A stretch of DNA of 47,548 bases from Ichthyophthirius multifiliis (Eukaryota; Ciliophora; Oligohymenophorea; Hymenostomatida). Both the position numbers and the translations under genes were made by a program. Below, piece after piece: positions 11,988-22,878 of the stretch (its first letter is position 1; every line of letters starts with the position of its first letter). The stretch spans positions 1 to 47,548 of the forward strand of contig NW_004086402.1 of assembly GCF_000220395.1 (NCBI RefSeq). The letters are read 5' to 3'. A model generated the notes under the pieces. That model saw only the letters and a list, made by a program, of their open reading frames with translations. It searched no databases and was not told the DNA's origin.

Positions 11988-12901
11988 TCATTTAAACATA
12001 TTTTCATAAACTTTCTTCTCTTTAATTTTTTAAGCCTTTTCTTTATTAGCTAAACCAGCTAATTCTTTTTAAAATTCTACATTATCCGGATCAATACTAA
12101 GTCCAGTTTTCAAATCTTCCTTAGCCTTATCAAACTATTCCAATCCTTCATAAGCTTGAGCCCTTCTATAAAGAAGTTTAAGATTATCCTATTAATTGAC
12201 CAATGCTGCAGATGCACTTTGTACACATTTATTAAAATCTCCATTTTTTAAATGTGCCAAGGAAATATTATTTAAAAGAGATTAATGTAATTCTTCGAAA
12301 GTTTCATTAGAATCATTCCTAATGGAATTGAGTGCTAAATTATATTTTTAAGCTGCAATTTGATATTCTTTATTTTTTATTTATTCATTTCCTTCTTATT
12401 TTAATTATTATGCGGCTTTTTCTCTTTCTTCGCTCTCTAATTCCCATAAATTATTTCGATAATTTGATAGTCTTACTAATTCTATTTCTAATTCCAAACC
12501 TTAAATTTACTCTTCTTTTGTGTATAATTAACATAACTTTGGAGATTATTTTACATACTCGGTATTTATTTTGGCCAATACACGTTCTCCTAAACGCATT
12601 GAAGATATTATTTTATCCATTAAAGGTATGGCATCATTTCTTCCTATTACTATTTTATATGCATTGGAATCTGTTCCTGTTACAAAATCACCGTTTTCTT
12701 TTCTTAATACAAAATATACTTTTTTTTATTTTAAGAAAAAAAAATATTTAAAAGAAGTCTTTTGTTTGTTTGTTTGTTTAGTTTACCTAATACTTCTCTA
12801 TGCTTTTCGGGAATCTCACCTATTCCTTCTTTTAATATAGCTTTTTAAATATGACCTGTTTCATCCATATTAACAAATGTAAGATTCTCTTATTAAACCA
12901 T
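11988..12901 (-). CDS. FKBP-like/TPR protein (AIP/FKBP8-type)
   Basis: A 281-residue protein with one 68-base intron (12719-12786). ATG 12901-12899, TGA 11990-11988. The N-terminal part (NMDETGHIQKAILKEGIGEI, FVLRKENGDFVTGTDSNAYK, then IVIGRNDAMPLMDKIISSM, LGERVLAKI, and GLELEIELV) has the FKBP fold pattern, but most of the aromatic pocket residues of active prolyl isomerases seem replaced, so it is probably inactive. It is followed by about three TPR units (EGNEQIKNKEYQIAAQKYNL, HLKNGDFNKCVQSASAAL, LLYRRAQAYEGLEQFDKAKE DL), the kind that clamp the C terminus of Hsp90 or Hsp70. The likely role is a co-chaperone (inferred from the family). It ends KEKKVYENMFK. Plus-strand ORFs over 12332-12840 are its shadows. 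Confidence 0.88.
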
Positions 12902-13537
12902 TTTTTGTTGAAACTTTTTTATATATTTTTTTTTAAATAATATTTAATTAATAAATATTATAATTTAGAATAAAAGAAAAATAGATATATAAAAAACATT
13001 ATAATAAAAAAACTTTAATAAAAATAATAAAAAGATTATTATTACTAAAATAAAAATATTGAAGTAAATAATAAATTATTTTTAATATAAAAAAAATATT
13101 AAATTATAAATAAAAAAAATTAAAAAAAATATACAATTTTTGATTATCAACAAAAAAATATTTTTACATTTTAAGAATAGTATAAAACGCTAAATAAAAA
13201 GTCATATAATTATTTGATTATATTTATTATTTTCGAAAATAAAAAAAAAGTTTAAATAAATTTATTTAATTATAATTACTTACTTTTAGTTGTTATTATT
13301 ATAACATAAAACCAAAACTTTATTTAACAAAAATTATCCTTATTTAAATAAATTATTTTATTATATATAAAAGTATTTAATATAAATATAATTTATATAA
13401 AATTAAAAAGGAACACAAAAAATCTTCTTTTTTACATAAATATGAACGTAAAAAAAAATTGAAAAAAAATAAAATATAAAAATAAATTAAATATTAATTT
13501 AAAATAAATAAATTATTGACAATAAAAATAAACCTAA
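12902..13537. other. AT-rich divergent spacer
   Basis: Lies between the start of the FKBP-TPR gene (minus) and CRY-DASH (plus). No coding-like sequence was seen, only A/T runs. Any promoter is not recognisable. Confidence 0.6.
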
Positions 13538-15522
13538 ATGTAAAAAAAAGAATAAAGAATATTATTATGGTTCAGAAACAATTTAAGATTATATGATAAT
13601 GAAGCTTTATATAAAGCATATGAATCTAATCCAAAATTAATAATTCCAGTTTTTATATTTGATGATAGATATCTCGCCAAAACATGGAATTTTGGATTTT
13701 AGAGAACTTCAAAGTTTAGATTAAAATTTTAAATAGAAAGTGTATAAGATTTGAGAAATAAATTATTAAATTTAGGTATTTTAATTTTAGAAAATTTTCC
13801 ATTTTTTTTATATTTAAAAAATAAAATAAGGAAGTAATTTAATAGTAAGAAAAGGTATAACTGAACAAGAAATACTAAAATTAGTTGATAGTTTTTAAAT
13901 AAATTCTATATATTATTAAGATGAAATATGTTATGAAGAAAAATAAATAGAATAAAATCTTATTTAAAATTTACAAAAATTAGGGTATTATTATTTTTTT
14001 AATTTTATTAAAAAAAATGATATTCTTTATAACTAGAATTAAAGAATTTTAAAAGTTTTGGGGATAAACGTTAATACATAAAGATGATTTACCTTTTGAT
14101 TGCAAAGATTTGCCGGACTTATATACCAATTTTAGAAAATAAGTTGAATAATAGTCTGAAATTAGAAAATGTTTTTAGGTTCCTGGAAATTTGCCTTCTA
14201 TTCCTTAGGAATTACTTGATTAAATTGATTAAAGTATTTCTAATTATAATATTTTTTTATTTTTTTTAGAAGAAGGTTAAATACCGACTTTAAAATAACT
14301 TGAAATAGAAGACTTTGAATACGATTAAAGAGGAGTTTTATAATTTAAAGGTTAGATTAAAAAAAAAAAAAAAAAAAAAAAATTATTTACAAAGGTGGTG
14401 AAACTGAAGGTATGAATAGAGTTTAATAATATATATGGGAATAAGACCTTTTAAAAAATTATAAAAATACAAGAAATGGTATTTATATAAAAAACACTTA
14501 AAAATATTAAAAATAAATATAATTAAAGGTATGGTTGGAGCAGATTATTCAAGTAAATTTTCTATTTGGTTAGCGAATGGATGCATATCTCCAAGATATA
14601 TATATTAAGAAGTTAAAAAATACGAAAAAGAAAGGATAAAGAACGATTCTACTTATTGGATAATATTTGAATTATTATGGAGAGACTATTTTAAATTTGT
14701 TGCAATAAAATATAAAAATAAACTATTTTATAAAAATGGTAAATAATAATTTTAAAAAAATAAAATTAAATAAAATAAAAAAATATATAAAAAAGGAATA
14801 TAAGGATTAGATATTAATTGGAATCAAGAAATAAACTATTTTGAATTATGGAAAAATGGAAAAACTGGATATCCGCTTGTAGATGCAAATATGAGAGAGT
14901 TAAATTCTACAGGTTTTATGTCTAATAGAGGAAGATAAAATGTTGCTAGTTTTTTGAATAAAAATATGTGGTAAATACAATTTATATTAATTAAATTTAA
15001 TTTAAACTAAAGGGTTGATTGGAGAATGGGTGCTGAATATTTCGAAAGTATATTATTAGATTATGATCCTGAATCTAATTATGGAAATTGGTAAAATATT
15101 TTTATTTATATAGTTTTATATATTCTAAGGTAATATTCAGCAGGTATAGGAAATGATGGTAGATAATTTAGAGTTTTTAATATTACGAAATAATCTAATG
15201 ATTATGATCCGGAAGGAATTTATATTAAAGTATTTTTTCAATTTAAAAATAATTAAATTAATTTTATATACTTTTAAATTAAGCTTTGGATTCCAGAATT
15301 AAAAAATGTACCTAAAAATAAATTATTTGAACCTTGGAAACTTAATAAAGAAGAATAAAAAGAATATGGAGTAATAATTGGTATGTTTTATTAAGTATTA
15401 TTGCTGATTTTATATCATTTTTTTATTATTAAGGAAAAGATTATCCAGAACCAATATTAGATTATTTTGAAACTGTAAATAAACATAAGAAAATTTATTT
15501 AAATGCAAAAATACTTTAATGA
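13538..15522 (+). CDS. CRY-DASH: CRY-DASH cryptochrome/photolyase
   Basis: A 500-residue flavoprotein. CRY-DASH proteins bind FAD and repair cyclobutane pyrimidine dimers, mainly in single-stranded or looped DNA. The ATG at 13538 opens [20 protein letters not shown], the photolyase N-terminal alpha/beta domain ([26 protein letters not shown]). The FAD-binding helical domain has the DASH-type blocks [46 protein letters not shown], then [55 protein letters not shown], and [19 protein letters not shown]. It ends NAKIL-Gln before TGA 15520-15522. Ten introns, each restoring the conserved reading: 13776-13830, 13985-14036, 14234-14269, 14351-14394, 14479-14528, 14739-14795, 14971-15012, 15091-15129, 15230-15283 and 15381-15433 (36 to 57 bases). 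With them the coding length is an exact multiple of three. It lacks a long C-terminal extension. Confidence 0.95.
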
Positions 15523-15966
15523 AATTTAATTTAAAAATATAAAATTGTAAATATATATATAATATTTTTTAAGAATTAAAAAAAAAAAAAAAAGTAAATC
15601 AATCAAGAATAAATTTTTTGTTAAATAATATTTTAAAATATAAATATTTATTATGATTTTTATACAAAAAAATATTATTTATATTAAAAGTACTTTAATT
15701 TAATTTAAAAATAAAAAAAATATTAAAGATATTTATATTAAATATTCAATAAAAATAATCTATAATTGTATATTAAAATTATTTATTTTTAATAAATTTT
15801 GAAATTATAAACTTATTAGTATATAAGTATAGTAATAGAACACTATTTTTAGTCATATAATTATATTTATATACAATTTAAATCAAATATATATAATAAT
15901 AATTAATTATTTTATAATATATATATATATATATATATTATTTATAAAATCTTTCTATTATAAAAG
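15523..15966. other. AT-rich spacer with short (TA)n
   Basis: 3' flank of CRY-DASH and 5' flank of the first MBL-CNB gene. It contains an (AT)n tract near 15917-15938. No gene seen. Confidence 0.6.
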
Positions 15967-18444
15967 ATGTCTTGTTCATTTTCTGGAGAATTTAAAGCAT
16001 TAGAAAAATCTTTTATAGATGAATTAAGTGAGCATTTGAGCCCAATTCCATTAGCATCAAATGCTTATATATATAAATACACACAAGGACATAAATTAAT
16101 AGATTTACCTCGAGGGGGTTATATAATAAAGACATCAGTGGGAAACATATAATATGGAATTCCTCCTGAAACTATAAAAGATTCAATAACATTAAAATTA
16201 GATGTACCAACAAATTTTATTATTCCAAGCAAACGATTTGATATAATAGCAAATTTAAACGTTGCAGAATTTGAATTTCCAGCATATTATAATTATTTTA
16301 TTCATAAAAAGAAAATAAATTTAATTTGCGATATCGAAACTAAAGAATGTATTAGAAATGCATTTTAAGAAACTCTTTGCGGTCCTATTTCTCATGAAAA
16401 TTTAGCTGAAGATTTCTATTATACATATCCAGTTTCTGGATATCCGGATTTTAAAAAAGAACGAAAAATTTTATCAGGGGCTATTCATGATTCTTAATAT
16501 GATAGTAATGTAGATTCTTTGCTAAGTTTTTAAGTTTTTGAAAATAATAAGATTATTTTAAAGGAAGATGATAATATAGTTGAGATTTAAAAATATAGAG
16601 AGTAAAATAGCAATTCTTTTTATTTTAAGTTTATTGATAATGGACAAACTGTTGCTAATATTTTAGATGAATTAGATGTTTTTTAAGGATTTAAAGTTAA
16701 AATTGCAGAAGAATTTTATAAAGTAGATGATGTATGTTAGGAATAAAAGTAATAGACTATATAATAATAGATAAATCCACAAATAAAAAAAATAACTGAT
16801 ATTGTTTAAAGTAGCTCATTAGAAAAAAGAGGAAGCAAATTTAATATTCCTATAAATATTGAAGCACGTAATACTTTTCGACCTCCTGATTTCGGAGTTA
16901 CTGTGTTAGGAAATTCACATGGATTTGATCCTTGTGGACACACTACAGGATTTGTATTATGGATTTACGGGAAAGGAATAATGGTAGATCCTCCTCCTTT
17001 TTCAAATGATTACTTAAAAAATATGAATATTATGCCATAAACAATATCTGCAGTAATAATAACACATTGTCATGCTGATCATGATTCAGGTGCTTTTGAA
17101 AAAATCCTTCTTTAAAGCAAAATTGAAGTAATAACAACAAGAACAATAATGAATTCATTTGTAAGAAAATATTCTAATATAACAGCAATGAGTGAGGAAA
17201 AAATAAAAAAATTATTTGTATTTAGACCTGTAATAATAGGAAGTAGTATGAAAATAAATGGAGGATTATTTAACTTCTTTTATTCTTTTCATGTGATTCC
17301 TTGTATTGGGTTTGATGTTGAAGTAATGGGAAAAAGCATTTATTTTTCGGCTGATACTTTCTATGATCCTATTCGTCTTAAAAAATATTTTGAATGGGGA
17401 TATTTATAAAAAGAAAGATATTCCTAATTAGCACTCATTAATTTTGATAAGTATGACCTTATTTTACATGAAGCTGGAGTTCCTCCTATTCATACTCCTT
17501 TAAGTTCATTTAAGCATCTTTCTTAATAAGCGAGAGAAAATCTTTATATACTACATATTGCAGAGAAGGATTTGAAGAATTAAGAAGGATTTAAAACAAT
17601 GAAAGAAGGAATAGAGAATACCATAGTTATTTATTAGAGAAACACTAATTAATAAATTGATCATTTAAAAACTCTTGATTTAATATCTAATATAGATATT
17701 TTTAGTTCTTTAACAGTAAAGAATGTGCGTTATTTATTAGATTGTTTACAAATAGAAAAGTATGATAAAGGAGAACTTATATTTCCTGAAAATTCAACAG
17801 GAAATAAATTTTATGTTATAAAATCAGGATTAGTTAAATGCTTTTCTAAAAGTAATCAAAATTTTGAATCTTTTATTGGGCCAGGTGATTATTTTGGAGA
17901 AATAAGCTTAATTGATGAAATGAAACAAAGAAAAGCAAGTGCTAAAGCTGAAAAGAAGACTACTTTATTAAGTTTAGAAAGACATGATTTTTAGTTTTTA
18001 TTCTCTGAAGGATCTAATATTTTAAATAAATTAAAAAAACTTACTTAAGCGAGGAAATAATTCGTTATTGTTTATGTTGAGAAAAATAATTTCCTTAATT
18101 CTCTAGATAAAAATTAAAAAGTATCATTGGAAGCTATTATTAAGGAAAAATAAGTTTAAAAAGATGAATGTATTTGGAAATAAGGATAAATTCCTAATTT
18201 AGTAGTTATTATTAAGAGTGGTAAACTTCTATTTATTAAGTAAGATAATTTGGCTAAAATATGTGATAGTGGTGAATTTATAGGGGAAAGTTTATGTATT
18301 ATAAAAAAATAGCCTGCTGTAACTTCTTTAAAAGCAATTAAAGATAGTAATTTACTTTATATAGACGCATAAGATTGGATTAATTTTCTTAATAAAAATC
18401 CAGGTTTTAAATTAATAGTAGAAGAAAAATAATATTTTAAATGA
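15967..18444 (+). CDS. metallo-beta-lactamase fold hydrolase with two cyclic-nucleotide-binding domains, copy 1
   Basis: An 825-residue intronless gene, ATG 15967 to TGA 18442-18444. The N-terminal ~300 residues form a family-specific region (DLPRGGYIIKTSVGNIQYGI, FAYY-type block NVAEFEFPAYYNYFIHKKK). The MBL domain follows GNSHGFDPCGHTTGF, with metal ligands T366-HCHADHD, H442 in FHVIPCIGF, D463 in YFSADTFYD and H509 in HEAGVPPIHTP, a complete two-metal set. CNB1 (about 575-685) holds FGEISLIDEMKQRKASAKA. Its Glu645 and Arg655 are the residues that hold the cyclic phosphate in PKA/CNG-type domains, so it should bind cAMP or cGMP. CNB2 (about 700-820) has GEFIGESLCIIKKQPAVTS without that Arg and is probably degenerate. 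Inferred role: a hydrolase gated by cyclic nucleotide. The substrate is unknown. No signal peptide or membrane span. Paralogues lie at 34375 and, decayed, at 37425-38241. Confidence 0.9.
17054..17415 (+). repeat. tract nearly identical to 35474-35835
   Basis: About 362 bases over the MBL core. I count about 11 substitutions against the second copy, a constant offset of 18420 and no gaps, while flanking coding sequence differs far more. This is a probable gene-conversion tract. Confidence 0.85.
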
Positions 18445-19562
18445 ATATTTTTTAACGAAAATAAAAATTATTAATATATATTATTCAAAAAATAAGATTT
18501 ATATATTTTTAAAAAATAATACTTTTTTAAAAAATATATTAATTTGTTTTTATAAATTTATTTATTGTAAATAATCAAAATTAAATATATTTAAAAAATT
18601 TACATAGATGATATTTTAATTATTATAATTAGTTATTTAATTTAAATTGCAATTGCTTTGAAATTAGTAATCTAACTATTGTTTTTTTTTTTTGGAATAT
18701 AAAAAATATTTTACAAACAGATTTTTTTTAAATTTTCTTTTATAATAGATTTACTTAAAAATAAAAAGTATATAAAAAGCTAATTATTAATAAATTAATT
18801 TTTTAAAATAAATAATAGTGCAATATAATTTATAAATATGATTAATATTTTATAAAAAAACAGAAAATATATTATAATTTTTTTAAAAAAATAATTATAA
18901 ATAAATGTTTTTTTAAATATTAAAAAAAAAAAAAAAAAAATTTTTATTAAATATTATTTTTGATTTAATTTTATTTTCTATGTTTCATATATATATTATA
19001 AATATATATTTTTACTAAAAAAAAAATGTTTGTAAATTTAATATTCAATATACTATTTTTAAAAGAATAAAAATCCAAAAACCTAATTAAAAATATAAAC
19101 TATAATTTAAAACAGTATATATTTTATTAATTTGAAATTTTGATATCTGATTTTCAACCTTTTGTATAAATAAACGTAGAAATAGTGTTTGAAGTCTTAA
19201 GAATAATATTGCCAATTTTTTTTTTTTATGTATATAGTAATTATATATGTGCAATATTTACATATGACTTATTGATTCATTAATTAGTATTTCCATTTTT
19301 CTTTTTTAATAAATACTAACTAAACTACAAAAAATAGTTTTTTTATAATTTGATAGTATATTTCCCTTCATGCGTTATATTTGCAAATTTGCAGGAAAAA
19401 TAAGAGTTTTTCTTTGTTTTTTTGATTATTTTTTTACGTATAAATATTATTTTAAGAAGATATTTTTACTTGGAAAACTTTTTGTATTTAAATAAACTTT
19501 TTTAATTAGTTTTTATAAAACAAATTAGAGATGATAAATTAATAATCCAAAACGAATAAAAG
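18445..19562. other. AT-rich spacer
   Basis: No supported gene. A slightly less AT-rich patch near 19140-19430 has no continuous protein-like frame. Confidence 0.5.
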
Positions 19563-20388
19563 ATGATTTTTTTTATTCATAAAAAATTACAAAAATTAAA
19601 AGTTCTAAAAAAGTTAACATTTGATACTTTCCGTCTTCTTAATTTTTATGAAAAAAATAATATTTTGATTTTAAAATAGAAAAATTTAATAAACTCTTAT
19701 AATATTTAAGTTGTTTCCGGATAAAAATTTAACATTTTATTCTATTTTTAAGTTTAGTCTAATCAAATAATAATTAATGATGAAGATCCTCTAGTATGTT
19801 CATGCTTAATTGAAGGTAACATTAATTTTTAAATTATATTTTATGTAATATATATAAATTAGATAATATTTGCAAAATATAAATAATAAATTGCTTGAAT
19901 GGATTAGTATTAAAAGAAATAAATAAAGAAGGAGATTTAAAACTTTTCATAAAAAAAAAGATTAATATTTTTTATTTTTTTAAAATGAAAAGAACCTACT
20001 ACTTTGTGTTTTTGATTGTTTTGATAAATAAAATAAAAATAAAATATAAAGTGAATCTGATAATAAATAATAAGATCAATTATTTTTTATATGTAAAAAT
20101 AAATACACATTTCAAGAGTTTCAAGTGGTTAGACTAAATGAAAAAATTATTGTTATTTTGACTTAAAAATAATTATTATATTATGATTTGGATATTATGA
20201 AAGTTATACATAAGCAAGAAAGTATTATTTAAGGTTGTTTAATTTAAAAAATAGGAAAATTTGGTTAAAAAAACTACTGTGCGTTGTCTTTTTAAGGCAT
20301 TTTTATTAAATTTTACGATGAAGATTTTAATGAAGTTAAATAAAATAAATTTATAGAAATTTAAAAAAATCAATTTATTTTAATATGA
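19563..20388 (+). CDS. hypothetical protein, possibly beta-propeller-like
   Basis: Weakly recognised. From ATG 19563 the reading gives TFDTFRLLNFYEKNNILILK, later IIINDEDPLVCSCLIE. After an intron (19816-19862) it continues KIQIINCLNGLVLKEINKEG, then FQNEKNLLLCVFDCFDK, FQVVRLNEKIIVILTQKQLL with YYDLDIMKVIHKQ, and NYCALSFQGIFIKFYDE, ending at TGA 20386-20388. The RLNEKIIVIL...LYYDLDIMKVI stretch recalls one blade of a PROPPIN/WD40 propeller (family form RLN...VVVLE..IYIYD...MK), but the FRRG lipid-binding motif is not seen, so I give no gene name. Between KLFI and FQNEKN the frame changes at a run of nine A near 19951-19960, either a missing base or an intron I cannot place. Confidence 0.5.
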
Positions 20389-20854
20389 TATAGTCTGTAA
20401 GAATTAAATAATTATTTTAAATTTGGAATAAATTTATTATTTTGATTATATTAACTTTATTTAAAAAAAATATTTCATCAATTTAGTAATTCTTTCTTGA
20501 AAAATTATTTTAATTTATAATTCTTAAATAATTAAAAATAAAATAAAAAATATATTAAATATTTTAAAAAAATATTATAATATTAAATAATTATTATAAT
20601 AATATAAATATTTTAAAACATATAATATAATACTAAACTTGAATTATATACATTATTCATTTTTTTAAATATTAATTCTATAATAATATATTTTATTTTA
20701 TACTTTGTATTTTAAATTTAATATTTTTGAAAATAAAAACTTTTAAATTAATATTTTTAATATATTCAAAATTACGTCTTTTTGATTTTAAAGATATATT
20801 TTTTTTAATTTATAAAAAATATCTTTTATAATTTATAAAAATATACAAAATTTT
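20389..20854. other. AT-rich spacer between convergent genes
   Basis: No coding-like sequence seen on either strand. Confidence 0.5.
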
Positions 20855-21773
20855 TCAATTAAAATTTTATTAATTTTTTTTTTAAATATAAGACATTTTT
20901 AAATAAAAAAACATTAAAAAGTGTATAATGTCTTATAATTATTTTTAATATGAAATATATAAATAGTAAAATATAATTTTCTAAACTCTAAAAAAAAAAT
21001 AAAAAAAATAACATAGACCTTTGTTAAACATATCTATTAATTAAAACATAAAATTCTCTATGTTAATTAATTCAAAAAGGTTTTTAAAAGCATATCTTTA
21101 AATATGCTAATTTTCATCATGATCTAAATCCCATTCAATATACCATAAATCTTTTTTAAAACTCAAAGCATATTCCAGATGTACTTAAAATTTAAGAACT
21201 TTATCATCATTAAAAATATCAAACTTATCAACAGCCGTATCTGAAAAACCCATATATTCAAAAAAAAAAAGTTAAACTAAAAACGAAATCGCCATACCAT
21301 ACCTTTATTAATAAAGATGTGTTTACATTTTATCTGAATTCCCCTCAGATTAATTTTTTCGAATAAATTCTATACTTATTTATATTTTCTCATTTTCAAC
21401 AATATGAAAAAGATGATTTTTTTTCTTTTTTCTAATTTAAGTATTTATCCTCCTAAAAACTAAAAAAGTATTTAAATCCAAAGTAAATTCCTAAAAAACG
21501 TTAATGCAAAATTTTTCTTTAATAAAATCTCTTAGTTTTACTACCCATTCCTTGCTTCACCATGTTCCTGCTCCATTTCCAGGAATTATTCTACTTTTCA
21601 AAGACTCAAAGATTTCTTCGTAGGCATGATTCCACTGCGATATATGTATGCCATTTTTTTTAATTTTTTCTTAAATGTTCCTTTATACATAGAATAAAAA
21701 TGAATATTATTATTAATTTTTTAAATATTAATAAGCACAATATTTGAAACTTTTACAAAAAAAGTTTAGACAT
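20855..21773 (-). pseudogene. hypothetical gene, apparently broken
   Basis: Family not recognised. One minus-strand frame is convincingly protein-like: NGIHISQWNHAYEEIFESLK, SRIIPGNGAGTW, then SKEWVVKLRDFIKEKFCIN, EYMGFSDTAVDKFDIFNDDK, SFKKDLWYIEWDLDHDENQ and YAFKNLFELINIENFMFQ. Between GTW and SKEW lies an in-frame TGA (21559-21557); TGG there would read Trp-Trp. The likely start (ATG 21773-21771, MSKLFLQKFQ, followed by a hydrophobic segment LCLLIFKKLIIIFIFILCI) is in another frame and joins only if one base is added in the A run near 21650-21660. These could be sequencing errors, an unplaced intron or decay. The 3' end, at TGA 20857-20855, is low-complexity and an earlier end is possible. 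Confidence 0.45.
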
Positions 21774-21838
21774 AATTAATTATCTGTAATATAAAAATTT
21801 ATTTACAATAAAAATTCCTACAATTCATAATAATTAAT

Positions 21839-22351
21839 ATGTTGTCACAACAAAATCCAGTTTAGGCAAATCCTGTTTTAAATTAAGTTTAAGTTCAATA
21901 TCTTTTTTTCATCAATTATGCTTTTTATGTATTCAGATATTAAGTTCTTAATTATTTAAAATATGGCGTAATTTTGATTTTCGAATTAAAATCAAAATCT
22001 TAAATTTTGTCTTTTAATATGTATAGTTTTAAGTTTATGTGTCTTAAAATAAAATAAATAGGAAGTCTTTAAAAGATAGTTAACTATGTTAACTATAGAA
22101 AAATATAATTGATGTTCATTATAATTAATATAACATTTATTATTTTCTTTTTCTTTTATTTAATTAATTTTTATTTTATATTAATTAACTTTTTTTAAGA
22201 ATATTCAATATTCATTTTTTTTTGTTAGTCTTTGGTTTTTAATTTATTTAAATTATTAATATTTTTTAATTTTTCTATAATTATATGTATTATTATTTTT
22301 TATATTGTTATAATAATATATATATTGTTTTTATTTTAAAATTTATTTTGA
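21839..22351 (+). CDS. hypothetical small membrane protein
   Basis: A 170-codon ORF, ATG 21839 to TGA 22349-22351, with no break. The start MLSQQNPVQANPVLNQVQVQ looks coding (mixed codons, higher G+C), while the second half is almost all Phe, Ile, Leu and Tyr, with two or three potential membrane spans (for example LMFIIINITFIIFFFFYLI). Because only TGA stops translation here, hydrophobic ORFs of this length can arise by chance in such AT-rich DNA, so the C-terminal part may be intron or 3' flank. Its start is 65 bases from the start of the broken minus-strand gene. No family recognised. Confidence 0.35.
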
Positions 22352-22736
22352 TTTTATCATTTTATTTCTTATGACTGAATAAAAAAATAAAATTTAATTT
22401 TTATAAATAAATAATAGTTTAATTATAAATAATCGAAAATATTAATAGTTTAGAGAAATAAAATATAATTATTAAAATAAATAAAATATGAAGAAATCAT
22501 AAGAAATTATTTAAAAAATATTTATAAATAAATTTAATATAATATATTATAATTATATAGATATTAAGTATATTTGTTATATTATTTACATTTAATTAAA
22601 AATAAGTGATTTTTATATTTATATAAAAATCAAATGAAATATTATATAAAATTTTGATTTTTTTTATTAATTTTATAAACTTTAATTATTATTTTTATAT
22701 GTAATTATTATAAAATAATTTAATCATATTTTATTA

Positions 22737-22774
<38 letters not shown>

Positions 22775-22878
22775 ATTAATAAATTATATGCTAATTATTA
22801 TTTTTAGACTATTTTAATCAATATAAATACAAATAATTAAAAATATTTTTTATTTTAAATAGTAAAATAAATAAAAAA
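22352..22878. other. AT-rich spacer with (TA)n
   Basis: Contains a TA repeat at about 22739-22768. No gene seen. Confidence 0.6.

Noticed and set aside
12332-12840. Long plus-strand ORFs (139 and 89 codons in the standard code)
   Set aside because: They are antisense shadows of the minus-strand FKBP-TPR gene, whose conserved domains and splice sites explain the region.
19563-20388. Naming the gene ATG18/WIPI
   Set aside because: Only one blade-like segment resembles PROPPINs and the FRRG motif is absent, so the name is not justified.
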